Shown here one piece after another: positions 44,321 through 53,753 of a stretch of DNA of 64,000 nt. The notes beneath the pieces were generated by a model. That model did no database searches, was not told where the DNA came from, and saw nothing but the letters and a program-made list of their open reading frames with translations. Location of the stretch: positions 62,001-126,000 of the forward strand of contig NZ_JAMLDX010000003.1 in the NCBI RefSeq assembly GCF_024211275.1, in the 5' to 3' direction. How positions within the stretch are numbered: position 1 is the first letter of the stretch; each line of letters starts with the position of its first letter. Both the position numbers and the translations under genes were made by a program. Source of the DNA: Sphingomonas tagetis. Its GTDB lineage: Bacteria > Pseudomonadota > Alphaproteobacteria > Sphingomonadales > Sphingomonadaceae.

Positions 44321-44850
44321 CGCCTCATAGCCTGTTCGTTCTTGGCGGCGCGCGCTCGGGCAAGAGCCGTTACGCGCAACAGCGTGCCGAAGCACTTTCC
44401 GGCCGCCACGTGTTCATCGCGACCGCCGAGGCCTTTGATGACGAAATGCGCGACCGCATCGCCCGTCACCGCGCCGATCGAGACCTGCGTTGGGAAACCG
44501 TCGATGCGCCGCGCGAGCTGGTCGCAGCGATCGACGCACAAAGCGGCCAGGGCGCTGTCGTGCTGGTCGATTGCCTGACGCTCTGGGCATCGAACCTGCT
44601 GCTTGCCGAGGCGGATCTCGATCTGGCGGCAATCGAGCTTTGCGCTTCGATCCAACGCTTCGAGGGAGCGCTTGTCCTCGTCTCGAATGAGGTGGGGTTC
44701 AGCATCGTCCCGGAGAACCCTCTCGCGCGCAGGTTTCGGGATGTGGCGGGCCGGCTCAACCAGCATGTCGCGAGTTCGGTGGCCGAGGCTCAGATGGTGG
44801 TCGCCGGCATCCCGTTGCTGCTCAAGGGCCAATCGGGTGTTCGCCCTTGA
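44317..44850 (+). CDS. cobU: Adenosylcobinamide kinase / adenosylcobinamide-phosphate guanylyltransferase
   Basis: The 177-residue bifunctional enzyme makes adenosylcobinamide-GDP (CobU; CobP in aerobic nomenclature). It has the P-loop [14 protein letters not shown] (about residues 8-21), [12 protein letters not shown], the guanylylation His in [18 protein letters not shown] and [21 protein letters not shown] 44317 overlaps the cobQ stop (ATGA); a GTG at 44308 is the less likely alternative. It ends the riboswitch-2 operon, facing trmB tail to tail with 47 AT-rich bases between them. Confidence 0.95.
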   Translation: MTPHSLFVLGGARSGKSRYAQQRAEALSGRHVFIATAEAFDDEMRDRIARHRADRDLRWETVDAPRELVAAIDAQSGQGAVVLVDCLTLWASNLLLAEADLDLAAIELCASIQRFEGALVLVSNEVGFSIVPENPLARRFRDVAGRLNQHVASSVAEAQMVVAGIPLLLKGQSGVRP

Positions 44851-44897
44851 AGCGTGGCAGTGAAAGCAATTAAAGCACTGAGAAAAATATTAAATGC

Positions 44898-45578
44898 TCA
44901 GATCCGCAGGTACTGGAAATACCACACTTCATGCCCCATCCGCCGCGCCTTGCGCTCGTAGCGGGTCTCGGGCCAGTCGTCGGGCCGCGTCAGGAAGTCC
45001 TTCGCTTCCTGTGCCTGCCATTCGAAATCGCGGCGCTGGTTCATCACCATCATCGACCAGCGGCAATAGGTCGGATCGTCGGTACCGAGGCGAAACTCGC
45101 AACCCGGCTTGAGCTTGGCCGCGATCAGGTCGAGCGGGCCGTGATTGACCATCCGCCGCTTGGCGTGGCGCGCCTTGCGCCAGGGATCGGGGTGGAGCAG
45201 GTACACGCGGTCGAGGTTGGCGTCGGGCAGCCGCTCGACCACTTCCAGCGCGTCGCCCATATGCAGGCGGACATTGCCGAGTTGCTGGTCACGGATATGC
45301 CCGAGTGCGCCGACCACGCCGTTGAGAAACGGCTCGCAGCCGATAAAGCCGTGACCGGGCCGCGCCGCCGCCTGTCCCGCGAGATGCTCGCCCGCGCCGA
45401 AGCCGATCTCCAGTTCGAGCGGGCGCGCGTCGCCGAACAGCGCTTCGGATGTGAGCGTGCCGGTCTCCGGCACTGCGACACGCGGCAGCATATCCTCGAC
45501 CAAAGCGGCCTGCCCGGCGCGCAACTTGTGGCCCTTGGCGCGGCCATAGAGGCGGCGGAATTTCTGGGGTTCGTCCAT
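44898..45578 (-). CDS. trmB: tRNA (guanine-N7)-methyltransferase
   Basis: The 226-residue SAM-dependent enzyme forms m7G46 in tRNA. The SAM-binding LEIGFGAGEHLAGQAA (about residue 52), IGCEPFLNGVVGAL, and the family motif LLHPDPWRKARHAKRRMV are all present, as is a C-terminal ETRYERKARRMG. In many alphaproteobacteria trmB directly follows metK; here four genes on both strands lie between them. Confidence 0.95.
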   Translation of the reverse strand: MDEPQKFRRLYGRAKGHKLRAGQAALVEDMLPRVAVPETGTLTSEALFGDARPLELEIGFGAGEHLAGQAAARPGHGFIGCEPFLNGVVGALGHIRDQQLGNVRLHMGDALEVVERLPDANLDRVYLLHPDPWRKARHAKRRMVNHGPLDLIAAKLKPGCEFRLGTDDPTYCRWSMMVMNQRRDFEWQAQEAKDFLTRPDDWPETRYERKARRMGHEVWYFQYLRI

Positions 45579-45607
45579 GCCGCGCGCCCTAGCGCCACGC
45601 GGCGCGG

Positions 45608-46993
45608 TCAGTCCAGCCGCTCGAACGCGATCGAGCGCCGCGCGGGTTCCGCCAGCGCCAGTCTCACGTTGAGCGAATCGCCCGGCGTCAGTCCCGAATC
45701 ATCGACGCGCGCGGTGACGGGCAGGTCGCGCAGCTGGATCGCCGCGCCCCGCTCGCCGATGTCGGTGACGGCGGCGGCGAACATCTCGCCCTCGCGCCCC
45801 GTCAGCATCACCGCCTCGGCCATGTCGATCACCGCACGGTCGATTCGTCCCGCCAGTGCGTCGGCGCGCGCCATCACCTTGGGCAGCCGCGCGAACGCCG
45901 CCTCGACCGGCTCCGGCACGGCGCGTCCGTTCGCCACCGCCAGCGCCGCTTGTACGACATAGCGGTCGGCCAGCCGCCGCAGCGGCGCGGTGGCATGGGC
46001 GTAGGGCGCCGCCACCGCCGCATGCCACGGCGTCTCGCCCGCGCGAAACGGGCGATAGCCGGCGCCATTGCCCGCGCGCCGGATCGCCAGCATCAGCGCC
46101 GCATCACGCGGCCGCGCGGCGTCGAGCGTGCGCTCGAACTGCGTCAGCGTCGCCTGTTGCGGCCAGTCGATGCCGAGCGCCCGCGCGGTCAGCCGCAGCC
46201 GCCGCACCGCGCCATCGTTGGGCTCCTCCATCACGCGGAACAGCCCGGTGCCATGCGCCTGCAACGCGTCCGCCACCGCCATGTTGCACGCGAGCGAGAG
46301 CGCGGCATTCTGTCCCTCCGAGGCATGCCGCGCGCGAAACGCCAGCGTCAGCGACCCGTTCGCCGCGCGCGCCAGCTCCTGCTCGGGCGGATCGACTCGC
46401 GCCGCGCCGCGCTCGGCCTCGGCGCGCTGGATGCGCGCGGACAGTTCGGCAAAGCCCTCGGGCAGGTCCGTGTCACGCACGCTCGCATAAGCGAGCTTCG
46501 CGCGGCTGCGGACCACCGCGCGCGTCGCCGCGTCGAGCTTGACCCCGCCGTCCGGCCGCACCCGCACGCTGAACACCACCGCCGGGCGCGGCCCGTCGGG
46601 CAACAGGCTCGCCGCGCCCTCGGCCAGCACCGGCGGGTAGAGCCCGGCCTTGCCATCGGGCAGATAGAGCGTCTCGCCACGCGACCAGCCTTCGGCATCG
46701 ATCGCCCCGCCATCCTCGACGAACCACGCCACATCGGCGATGGCATAGTGCAGGATCAGGTCGGTCCCGGCCGCCTCGATGCTGAACGCCTGGTCGAGAT
46801 CGGTCGCGCTGGCGGGGTCGAGCGTGACGAAGCGCCGGGCGGTCCAGTCATCATGCTCGCCCGGCACCCGCCGCGCCGCCGTCTCCGCCGCCGCCAGCAC
46901 CTCGGCCGGGAAGCCGGCGGGAACCTGAAACTCGGTGCGGATCGCGGCGAGGCCATCGGCGAGCGCGTGGGCGGGGTCGCGGAGCGTCTTCAT
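45608..46993 (-). CDS. RNB-domain ribonuclease (short RNase II/R-like)
   Basis: The 461-residue protein consists mainly of an RNB exonuclease domain. The metal-binding segment reads LDPASATDLDQAF, so three of the four acidic residues of RNase II (IDxASxxDxDDA) are kept and the last is Gln. Other RNB marks are HYAIADVAWFV, LYLPDGKAGLYPPVL, PYAHATAPLRRLADRYV. The N-terminal cold-shock domains of RNase R are missing, but a small beta-rich C-terminus remains. Short RNB proteins with DLDQ also occur in actinobacteria. It lies 29 bp upstream of trmB on the same strand. Confidence 0.85.
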   Translation of the reverse strand: MKTLRDPAHALADGLAAIRTEFQVPAGFPAEVLAAAETAARRVPGEHDDWTARRFVTLDPASATDLDQAFSIEAAGTDLILHYAIADVAWFVEDGGAIDAEGWSRGETLYLPDGKAGLYPPVLAEGAASLLPDGPRPAVVFSVRVRPDGGVKLDAATRAVVRSRAKLAYASVRDTDLPEGFAELSARIQRAEAERGAARVDPPEQELARAANGSLTLAFRARHASEGQNAALSLACNMAVADALQAHGTGLFRVMEEPNDGAVRRLRLTARALGIDWPQQATLTQFERTLDAARPRDAALMLAIRRAGNGAGYRPFRAGETPWHAAVAAPYAHATAPLRRLADRYVVQAALAVANGRAVPEPVEAAFARLPKVMARADALAGRIDRAVIDMAEAVMLTGREGEMFAAAVTDIGERGAAIQLRDLPVTARVDDSGLTPGDSLNVRLALAEPARRSIAFERLD

Positions 46994-47077
46994 GGCACGA
47001 CGCTAGACTCGCGCAGCGTCGTTGCACAGGCCCGGCGCTCGGCTATCGTCGGCAACTTGTTGCGGTGGGAGTATGCG

Positions 47078-48670
47078 ATGCGGATCGGCTTGGCGGTGAT
47101 GCTGCTGGCGCTTGTAAGTCCCGCAATGGCGCAGGATGGCGTGACGCTGCCACCCGCGGCGCGGGATGTCGCCGAAAAGTCGATCGACGAACTCCAGCTG
47201 ATGCTCGCACGCGGCGAGCTGACCAGCGTCCAGCTCACCCAGGCCTATCTCGACCGCGTCCGCCTGCTCGACCGCGCCGGGCCGAAGCTGCGCAGCGTCA
47301 TCGCGCTCAACCCGCAGGCGCTGGAGCAAGCGCGCAAGGCCGACCGCGACCGCCGCCTGCGCATCGCGCGCGGGCCGCTGTTCGGCATCCCGGTGCTGAT
47401 CAAGGACAATATCGACACCGCCGAAAACGCCACCACCGCCGGCAGCCTCGCGCTGAAGGCCAATTTCACCCGCCGCGACGCGCCGCTGGTGGCAAGCCTG
47501 CGTGCGGCCGGGGCGATCATCCTCGGCAAGACCAACCTCAGCGAATGGGCCAACATCCGCGACAATGACTCGATGAGCGGGTGGAGCGCCGTGGGCGGTC
47601 TCGTCCGCAACCCCTATGCGCTCGACCGCACCGCCTGCGGCTCGTCGAGCGGCAGTGGCGCGGCGGTGGCGGCGAGCCTTGCCGCGGCGGCGGTCGGCAC
47701 AGAGACCGACGGCTCGGTGATCTGCCCCAGTGCGATGAACGGGCTGGTCGGGCTGAAGCCAACGGTCGGCGCGGTCAGCCGTACCCATGTCGTGCCGATC
47801 AGCCACAGCCAGGACACGCCCGGCCCGATGGCGCGAACCGTCAAGGATGCGGCGGCGCTGTTCGCCGGGATGATCGGCAGCGATCCCGCCGACGCGGCGA
47901 CGATGGCGGCAGATGGCAGGCGCGAAGCACTGACGCCGGACTGGTCACGCGCGTCGCTCAAGGGCGTCCGCCTCGCGGTGATGCGCCCGAACATGAACGC
48001 CGCGCTCGCTGCGCGGTTCGACGCGCAGCTTGCGCTGCTCAAGGCGCAGGGCGCGGTGCTGGTCGAGGTCGAGCGGCCCAGAACCGAGGGCCTTGGCGAC
48101 GCCGAATTCCAGGTGCTGCTGATGGAGCTCAAGACCGATCTCGCGGCCTATCTCGCGACCACCCCGCCAGCGGTGAAGATCCGCACGCTGGCCGACGCCA
48201 TCGCGTTCAACAAGGCCAGTGCTGCGTCCGAAATGGGCTATTTCGGCCAAGGTATCTTCGAGCTGGCGGAGAAGACCGGCGGCACCGCCGACCCCAAATA
48301 TGCCGAGGCCCGCGCCAGGTCCGTCAAGCTCGCCAGCGAAGCGATCGACACGATGCTGGCGAAAGCGAATGCCGAGGCGATCGTCACCCCGAGCTATGGC
48401 CTGCCCTGGCTGTCCGACCCGGTGCATGGCGATCAGTCCAGCGGCCCCAGCGCGAGCCAGCTTCCTGCCGTTGCCGGCTATCCGCACCTCACCGTGCCGA
48501 TGGGGCTGGTGAAGGGATTGCCGGCCGGGCTTTCATGGATCGGCGGCAAATGGCGCGACGGACGGCTGCTGGAACTGGGCCTGGCCTATGAGCAGGCGTC
48601 CAAGGCGCGCGTCGCGCCGGGCTATCGCGCGAGCGTGGATGCCGGGGCGGGACTGGAACCGGCGCGCTGA
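47078..48670 (+). CDS. Amidase-signature hydrolase, exported
   Basis: The 530-residue protein has a signal peptide ending SPAMAQ. The amidase signature with the Ser-cisSer-Lys triad is visible: Lys in IPVLIKDNIDT, then ACGSSSGSGAAVAAS and TETDGSVICPSAMNGLVGLKPT. These enzymes hydrolyse amides in the periplasm or release ammonia; the substrate is unknown. GGTGGGAG lies just before ATG 47078. The open frame extends far upstream antisense to the RNB gene, but that part is not coding. No partner gene is obvious. Confidence 0.9.
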   Translation: MRIGLAVMLLALVSPAMAQDGVTLPPAARDVAEKSIDELQLMLARGELTSVQLTQAYLDRVRLLDRAGPKLRSVIALNPQALEQARKADRDRRLRIARGPLFGIPVLIKDNIDTAENATTAGSLALKANFTRRDAPLVASLRAAGAIILGKTNLSEWANIRDNDSMSGWSAVGGLVRNPYALDRTACGSSSGSGAAVAASLAAAAVGTETDGSVICPSAMNGLVGLKPTVGAVSRTHVVPISHSQDTPGPMARTVKDAAALFAGMIGSDPADAATMAADGRREALTPDWSRASLKGVRLAVMRPNMNAALAARFDAQLALLKAQGAVLVEVERPRTEGLGDAEFQVLLMELKTDLAAYLATTPPAVKIRTLADAIAFNKASAASEMGYFGQGIFELAEKTGGTADPKYAEARARSVKLASEAIDTMLAKANAEAIVTPSYGLPWLSDPVHGDQSSGPSASQLPAVAGYPHLTVPMGLVKGLPAGLSWIGGKWRDGRLLELGLAYEQASKARVAPGYRASVDAGAGLEPAR

Positions 48671-48679
48671 TCGACGCCG

Positions 48680-48952
48680 CTACTCCGCCGTCGTCGGATC
48701 GATCACCGTGCGAACCTGCGCGACGCTGTTCGCGGGAAAGCCCGCCTGCTCGGCATGCTGCCGGATCAGCGCCGCATCGGGCGCGCGGTAGATACAGTAG
48801 ATCTTGTCGTCGGTGACGTAGCTGTGCACCCACTGAATGTCGGGTCCGAGGTCGCGAAGCACCGAGCAGGATGTCTGGGAAGCGCCTTTCAGATCGTCCG
48901 TACCGAGCGAACCGGCGCCGGGCATTTCGCGCTCGATCACAAACTGAGGCAT
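48680..48952 (-). CDS. DUF4242 (SCO4226-like) small protein
   Basis: The 90-residue protein has MPQFVIEREMPGAG at the start and WVHSYVTDDKIYCIYRAPDAALIRQHAE in short blocks, the usual pattern of DUF4242. This family has a dimeric ferredoxin-like fold, and one member binds nickel. It is convergent with the amidase gene, with a 9-bp gap, and 67 bp downstream of thrC on the same strand. Role unknown. Confidence 0.82.
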   Translation of the reverse strand: MPQFVIEREMPGAGSLGTDDLKGASQTSCSVLRDLGPDIQWVHSYVTDDKIYCIYRAPDAALIRQHAEQAGFPANSVAQVRTVIDPTTAE

Positions 48953-49019
48953 GAATCCTCTCCTTGCGTCATGAAAGATCGAGAATGCGCCTCCGCCGGC
49001 GCTGAGTCCAGTAAGGTCG

Positions 49020-50273
49020 CTAGATCGCCGTCCAGTCGATTGGCTGATGCCGGTCCAGCGTCTTCGACCTGTCCGGCAGCGGGTATTTCAGCCCCGTCGC
49101 GCAGTTGAACAGCAGCGATGTCTCCCCGTCCTTCACCCAGCCCTCCGCGCGCGCCTGCCGCCACGCCGCCAGCGTCGCGCCGCCCTCGGGGCACAGCAGC
49201 AGGCCGTCGCTGGTCGCTGCATCGTCCACCGCCAGCGCCAGCGCCGCGTCGCTCACCGCCATTGCGCGGCCATTGCTCTCGCGCACCGCGTCGAGGATCA
49301 GGAAGTCGCCCACCGCCTGCGGCACGCGAATGCCGGCCGCGATGGTGTGCGCGTCTTCCCAGCGCGCCGCGTGGCGCTCGCCATTTTCCCATGCGCGCAC
49401 CATCGGCGCGCAGCCCTCGGCTTGCACCGCCACCATCCGCGGCAGCTTCGCGCCGATCCAGCCGAGCGCCTGCAATTCGGCGAATGCCTTCCACATGCCG
49501 ATGAGGCCGGTGCCGCCGCCGGTCGGATAGAAGATCACGTCGGGCAGCGCCCAGCCGAACTGCTCGGCCAGCTCCAGTCCCATCGTCTTCTTGCCCTCGA
49601 TCCGATAGGGTTCCTTGAGCGTCGAGAGGTCGAACCAGCCGCGCGCCGCGCACCCCTCGCGCACCAGTTTCCCGCAATCATCGATCAGGCCGTTGACGCG
49701 ATAGACGCGCGCGCCCTGCGCCGCGATCTCGCGGACGTTGATCTCCGGCGTGTCGTCGGGGCAGAAGATGATCGCCTCCATCCCTGCCTGCGCCGCATAT
49801 GCGGCGGCCGCCGCGCCGGCATTGCCGTTGGTCGGCATGGCGATGGCGGTGACGCCCAGTTCCTTCGCCATGCTGATCGCCATGACGAGCCCGCGCGCCT
49901 TGAACGACCCGGTTGGCAGCCGGCCTTCGTCCTTGACCAGCAGCTCGCCGGGGCCTGCGCCCGCCGTGCGCCCGATCTGGTCGAGCGTCACCACCGGCGT
50001 GTCGATCTCGCCGAGGCTGATGATGTTGGCGGTGTCGCGCACCGGCAGCAGCTCGCGCCAGCGCCACAGGTCGCGCGGGCGGGCGGCGATTTCCGCCTTG
50101 CTCAGCGCCGCGCCGACACCCGGAAGATCATAACGCACCAGCAGCGGCCGCCCGGCAGCGGACAGGCCATGCAGCCGGTCGGCTTCATGGCGCTCACCGG
50201 TCAGCCCGCATTCGAGATGCGTGACGAAGGTCGGGCGGTCGGTGACGAGGTTGGCGTTGGATGGCAGGGTCAT
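49020..50273 (-). CDS. thrC: Threonine synthase-like PLP enzyme
   Basis: The 417-residue fold-type II PLP enzyme begins with a zinc-ribbon-like THLECGLTGE. It has the PLP lysine in LPTGSFKARG (about residue 125), the phosphate/cofactor loop PTGGGTGLIGMW, and CATGLKYPLPD at the end. Threonine synthases convert O-phosphohomoserine to threonine. The family also includes cysteate synthase and related enzymes, so the exact reaction is probable, not proven. It lies 200 bp from metK on the same strand. Confidence 0.85.
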   Translation of the reverse strand: MTLPSNANLVTDRPTFVTHLECGLTGERHEADRLHGLSAAGRPLLVRYDLPGVGAALSKAEIAARPRDLWRWRELLPVRDTANIISLGEIDTPVVTLDQIGRTAGAGPGELLVKDEGRLPTGSFKARGLVMAISMAKELGVTAIAMPTNGNAGAAAAAYAAQAGMEAIIFCPDDTPEINVREIAAQGARVYRVNGLIDDCGKLVREGCAARGWFDLSTLKEPYRIEGKKTMGLELAEQFGWALPDVIFYPTGGGTGLIGMWKAFAELQALGWIGAKLPRMVAVQAEGCAPMVRAWENGERHAARWEDAHTIAAGIRVPQAVGDFLILDAVRESNGRAMAVSDAALALAVDDAATSDGLLLCPEGGATLAAWRQARAEGWVKDGETSLLFNCATGLKYPLPDRSKTLDRHQPIDWTAI

Positions 50274-50386
50274 GCACCCCTCTTACCGCTACCGCCAAGC
50301 GCTTGAAATGTAGGATTTCGCCTGCTTGGATCGGCAGGCTCTTTGACTGGTGAATCTGCGCCCGCACGTCAGCCGCTCTCGCGATG

Positions 50387-50409
50387 GATGTCGGGACGTT
50401 TGTGACTTT
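50387..50409 (+). repeat. Intergenic 23-nt element, copy A
   Basis: GATGTCGGGAC, a G, then TTTGTGACTTT. The same sequence with one difference occurs on the other strand at 58069-58091. Flanks also match (CTCGCG a few bases ahead). Copy A points toward the end of metK, away from thrC. Confidence 0.6.
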
Positions 50410-50425
50410 CCAGTCAGCCGCGCAC

Positions 50426-50460
50426 GAAGAAGGGGCCGGAACGTGCGCTCCAGCCCCTCA
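50426..50460 (-). terminator. Hairpin terminator of metK
   Basis: Read on the minus strand, GGGGC and GCCCC enclose a further paired inner region, followed by TTCTTC. It lies about 20-50 nt after the metK stop codon. Confidence 0.6.
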
Positions 50461-50480
50461 TCGGTTCGGTGCCCGAAGCC

Positions 50481-51698
50481 TCAGGCGGCGGCGATGGCGG
50501 CCTTGAGGTCGTCGACGAGGTCGGTGCGCTCCCATGGGAAGAAGTCGCCCTCGGCCTTGCGCCCGAAATGGCCATAGGCGGCGGTGCGCGCATAGATCGG
50601 CTTGTTGAGCCCGAGATGCGTGCGGATGCCGCGCGGGGTCAGCCCGCCGAGCTTCTCGATCTTGCCGATCGCTTCCTCGATCTTGTCGTCGCCGACCGTG
50701 CCGGTGCCGTGCGTGTCGACGTACAGCGACAGCGGCTTGGAAACGCCGATCGCATAAGCGAGCTGGATCGTGCAGCGCTGCGCAAGGCCCGCCGCGACGA
50801 TGTTCTTGGCGAGGTAGCGCGTGATGTACGCCGCCGAGCGGTCGACCTTGGTCGGGTCCTTGCCGCTGAACGCGCCGCCGCCATGCGGGGCAGCCCCGCC
50901 ATAGGTGTCGACGATGATCTTGCGCCCGGTCAGGCCCGCATCGCCATCGGGGCCGCCGATCTCGAAGCTGCCGGTCGGGTTGATGTGATAGACGGTCTGG
51001 TCGCTCAGCAGATGCGCCGGGATGACATCGGCGATCACGCCCTTCACATAGGCGTGCAGCTCGGCTTCCTTGTCGCCCGCGTCATAGCCCTTGCCATGCT
51101 GGGTCGAGACGACGACCGCGGTGCACGCCACCGGCACGCTGCCCTCGTAGCGCAACGTCACCTGGCTCTTGGTGTCGGGTTCGAGGAACGGCGCCTTCTT
51201 CGAATGACGGTCGGCCGCCATCTGCTCGAGGATCTTGTGGCTGTAGTACAAGGTCGCCGGCATCAGGTCGGGCGTATCGTTGGCGGCATAGCCGAACATG
51301 ATGCCCTGGTCGCCCGCGCCCTCGTCCTTGTTGCCGCTCGCGTCCACGCCCTGCGCGATATGCGCCGACTGCGGATGCAGATTGTTCTCGAAGCGCAGCG
51401 TCTCCCAGTGGAAGCCGTCCTGCTCGTAACCGATCGCCTTGACCGTATCGCGGACGGCCTGCTCGACCTCGTCGCGCACGCCCGGCGCCCAGTTGCCGGC
51501 CTCGTCCATGATGCCCTTGCCGCGGATCTCACCGGCCAGCACCACCAGCTGCGTGGTGGTCAGCGTCTCGCACGCGATACGCGCCTCGGGATCCTTGGCG
51601 AGAAACAGGTCGACGATCGCATCCGAGATCTGGTCCGACACCTTGTCGGGATGACCCTCGGACACCGACTCCGACGTGAAGAGATAGCTGGAACGCAT
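50481..51698 (-). CDS. metK: S-adenosylmethionine synthase
   Basis: The 405-residue cytoplasmic enzyme makes SAM from methionine and ATP. It starts [20 protein letters not shown] and keeps the hexapeptide [31 protein letters not shown] and [21 protein letters not shown] 51698 is chosen because AGGA lies 7 nt ahead; the ATG at 51710 would put this site inside the gene. A palindrome upstream (51750-51769) suggests methionine- or SAH-dependent repression. lnt lies upstream on the same strand. Confidence 0.97.
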   Translation of the reverse strand: MRSSYLFTSESVSEGHPDKVSDQISDAIVDLFLAKDPEARIACETLTTTQLVVLAGEIRGKGIMDEAGNWAPGVRDEVEQAVRDTVKAIGYEQDGFHWETLRFENNLHPQSAHIAQGVDASGNKDEGAGDQGIMFGYAANDTPDLMPATLYYSHKILEQMAADRHSKKAPFLEPDTKSQVTLRYEGSVPVACTAVVVSTQHGKGYDAGDKEAELHAYVKGVIADVIPAHLLSDQTVYHINPTGSFEIGGPDGDAGLTGRKIIVDTYGGAAPHGGGAFSGKDPTKVDRSAAYITRYLAKNIVAAGLAQRCTIQLAYAIGVSKPLSLYVDTHGTGTVGDDKIEEAIGKIEKLGGLTPRGIRTHLGLNKPIYARTAAYGHFGRKAEGDFFPWERTDLVDDLKAAIAAA

Positions 51699-51749
51699 GT
51701 CAGTCCTCATATTGGCCAGGCCGTTGCCATGCCCGGCATCAAGTTAACG

Positions 51750-51769
51750 ATATAAAGAAGTCGTTATAT
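51750..51769. promoter_or_regulatory. Palindrome upstream of metK, candidate SahR/SamR-type operator
   Basis: ATATAAAGAAGTCGTTATAT has arms ATATAA/TTATAT with 8 bases between. It lies about 50 bp before metK, between lnt and metK. ArsR-family regulators of the methionine cycle in proteobacteria are known to use similar ATATAA-type dyads at metK; this match is from memory. The 51699-51776 gap is otherwise the metK promoter region. Confidence 0.5.
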
Positions 51770-51776
51770 GATGTCC

Positions 51777-53324
51777 CTAGCGAGTGACGCGCCGAATGGC
51801 AATCGCTGCGATCAGCAGCCCGCCCGCGATGAGGAAGGCCAGCAGATTGCCAAACCGCGCGAACAGCGTCGGCGGCAGCGCAGCGGGCATCGGCGCCTCG
51901 ATCGCTTTGGCCTCACCCATGCCGGCGGCGGCGGCGATGCGGCCATGCGCATCGATGATCGCCGAGATGCCGGTGGGGGTCGAGCGCAGGATCGGCAGCC
52001 CCTCCTCGATCGCCCGCATCCGCGCCTGCGCCAGATGCTGCGGCGGCCCCCACGCCCCGAACCAGGCGTCGTTGGACGGGTTGAACAGGATTGCGGGGCG
52101 GTTGCCGGGATCGACCGTTTGTCCTGAGAAGATGATCTCGTAGCAGATCTGCATCCCCACCTTGCCGAAGCCCGGCACGTCGAGCGTGCGCGGTCCCGGC
52201 CCCGGCGCAAAGTCGATCTCGCCTGCCACCAGCCGCGACAGGCCGAGCGGCTGGAGCAGCGTGCGCATCGGCAGATATTCGCCATAGGGCACCAGATGCG
52301 CCTTGTCGTAGCGCCCGCGGATGCCGCCCATGGGATCGATCGCGAACACCGAATTGGTCGCAGCGTCGAGCGTCTTGTCCCCGCCGAACAGCAGCGCGTT
52401 GCCGCCGATCAGCGCCATGTCCTTTGGCCCGAGCGTCAGCGCGATCATCTGGCGCACGGTGCGCGGATCGGCCTTGCCGTACCATTCCGCCGGATAGCCC
52501 TGCTCGATCCAGTAATCGACCGAGCCTTCGGGCCAGACGATCAGGCGGGGGACCGGGCCGCCGGGCAGGATCGTCTGCTTGTCGTTGGACAGCCGCACCA
52601 GCGCGTCCATCGCCTTCTTGGCATAGCTGCCGTCGAGCGTCGCTTCCTGCCCGATATTGGGTTGCAGCACGCGCACCAGCGGCGCGCCGGCCCGCGGTGC
52701 CGGCGCCTCCGGATGCAACATCAGCGCGGCTGCAAGGGCCGCAACGGCGTAACCGGCGAGCGGGCGCCAGTTGCGCATGCTGGCCAGATACAGCGTGCCT
52801 CCGCCGAGCATCGCGAGCCCCGACATGGCATAGGTGCCAATCCACGCCGCGACCTGCGCGATCCCCGGCAGCGGCAGCCACATCATGCCGAGCGGGTTCC
52901 ACGGATAGCCGGTGAAGATCACCCCGCGCAGATATTCGGTGACGATCCACGCCGCCGCGGCGATCAGGACGAAGGGCAGGTCGGGCTTGCGCGCCTGCCG
53001 GAACCGCCACGCCAGCCCCATCGCCAGCGCCGGATAGATCGCAAGGTAGAGCGAGAGCAGGACGACGGCGAGATAGCCCAGTGCCGGGGGCATCTTGTCC
53101 TGATAGTCGAAGGCGTGCTGGATCCAGTTGTTGCCGACCGTGAAATGGCTGAGCCCGAACAGCCAGCCGCGCAGCAGCGCCTGCCTGAGGCTCGGCGCCT
53201 CGTGCGTCAGCCGCAACAGGATGGCGACGCAGATGAGCCCCGCGAGCCACCAGTCGAGCGGGGCGAATGCGGTCGCTGAGACAGCGCCGGCGACGAGGGC
53301 GATCAGGCGGGGGCGGGGCAGCAT
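51777..53324 (-). CDS. lnt: Apolipoprotein N-acyltransferase
   Basis: The 515-residue inner-membrane enzyme adds the third acyl chain to lipoproteins. About eight N-terminal helices precede a nitrilase-like domain with the triad Glu266 (WPEGS), Lys341 (RYDKAHLVPYGEYLP) and Cys394 (MQICYEIIF). ATG 53324 is favoured because the 12 residues ahead of it in frame are not hydrophobic; no strong ribosome binding site helps. In related genomes lnt lies directly downstream of the CBS-domain gene; here three genes are inserted between them. Confidence 0.95.
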   Translation of the reverse strand: MLPRPRLIALVAGAVSATAFAPLDWWLAGLICVAILLRLTHEAPSLRQALLRGWLFGLSHFTVGNNWIQHAFDYQDKMPPALGYLAVVLLSLYLAIYPALAMGLAWRFRQARKPDLPFVLIAAAAWIVTEYLRGVIFTGYPWNPLGMMWLPLPGIAQVAAWIGTYAMSGLAMLGGGTLYLASMRNWRPLAGYAVAALAAALMLHPEAPAPRAGAPLVRVLQPNIGQEATLDGSYAKKAMDALVRLSNDKQTILPGGPVPRLIVWPEGSVDYWIEQGYPAEWYGKADPRTVRQMIALTLGPKDMALIGGNALLFGGDKTLDAATNSVFAIDPMGGIRGRYDKAHLVPYGEYLPMRTLLQPLGLSRLVAGEIDFAPGPGPRTLDVPGFGKVGMQICYEIIFSGQTVDPGNRPAILFNPSNDAWFGAWGPPQHLAQARMRAIEEGLPILRSTPTGISAIIDAHGRIAAAAGMGEAKAIEAPMPAALPPTLFARFGNLLAFLIAGGLLIAAIAIRRVTR

Positions 53325-53402
53325 CGCGCACCGTATCGCCTCGCAACGTGACAGACACAAGCGCCGGGCGTATCAGACGGACAACACACTTGAGGAAAAC
53401 CC

Positions 53403-53705
53403 ATGCCTGACCCCGTCATCGTCGATATCCCGCACAAGCTCGGCAAGGAGGGCGCGCGGGCGCGGCTCGCCAAGGGCGTCGGCAAGATCGGCAGCATGAT
53501 TCCCGGCGGCGGCGCGGTGCAGGAAAGGTGGGAGGGCGATACGCTGCATTTCACCGTCACCGCGATGGGGCAGAGCGTGGCGAGCCGGCTCGACCTGCAC
53601 GAGACCCGTGTCCATGCCGAAGTCGATTTGCCGCCGATGCTCGCGCTGTTCGCGAACAAGATTCGCGAGAAGCTGCAGAAGGAAGCGCCCAAGCTGCTCG
53701 AGTGA
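53403..53705 (+). CDS. Polyhydroxyalkanoic acid system family protein
   Basis: The 100-residue protein has the family pattern VDIPHKLGKEGARARLAKGV followed by an amphipathic beta segment and DLPPMLALFANKIREKLQKEAPKLL in short blocks. Proteins of this family are associated with PHA granule gene clusters, but no phaC or phasin gene is near. The start is ATG 53403 with GAGGA-type purines ahead. It is divergent from lnt. Role uncertain. Confidence 0.8.
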   Translation: MPDPVIVDIPHKLGKEGARARLAKGVGKIGSMIPGGGAVQERWEGDTLHFTVTAMGQSVASRLDLHETRVHAEVDLPPMLALFANKIREKLQKEAPKLLE

Positions 53706-53753
53706 GCGGAACCGACGGGCCGCCATGACGGTTTGCGCATTGAGGAGGTCCCG

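Noticed and set aside
50350..50577. The peptide pattern SRDxCRDxCDF at both copies of the 23-nt element, as a conserved small protein
   Set aside because: The match follows from the DNA repeat. The two frames diverge at once on both sides and neither has a good start site.
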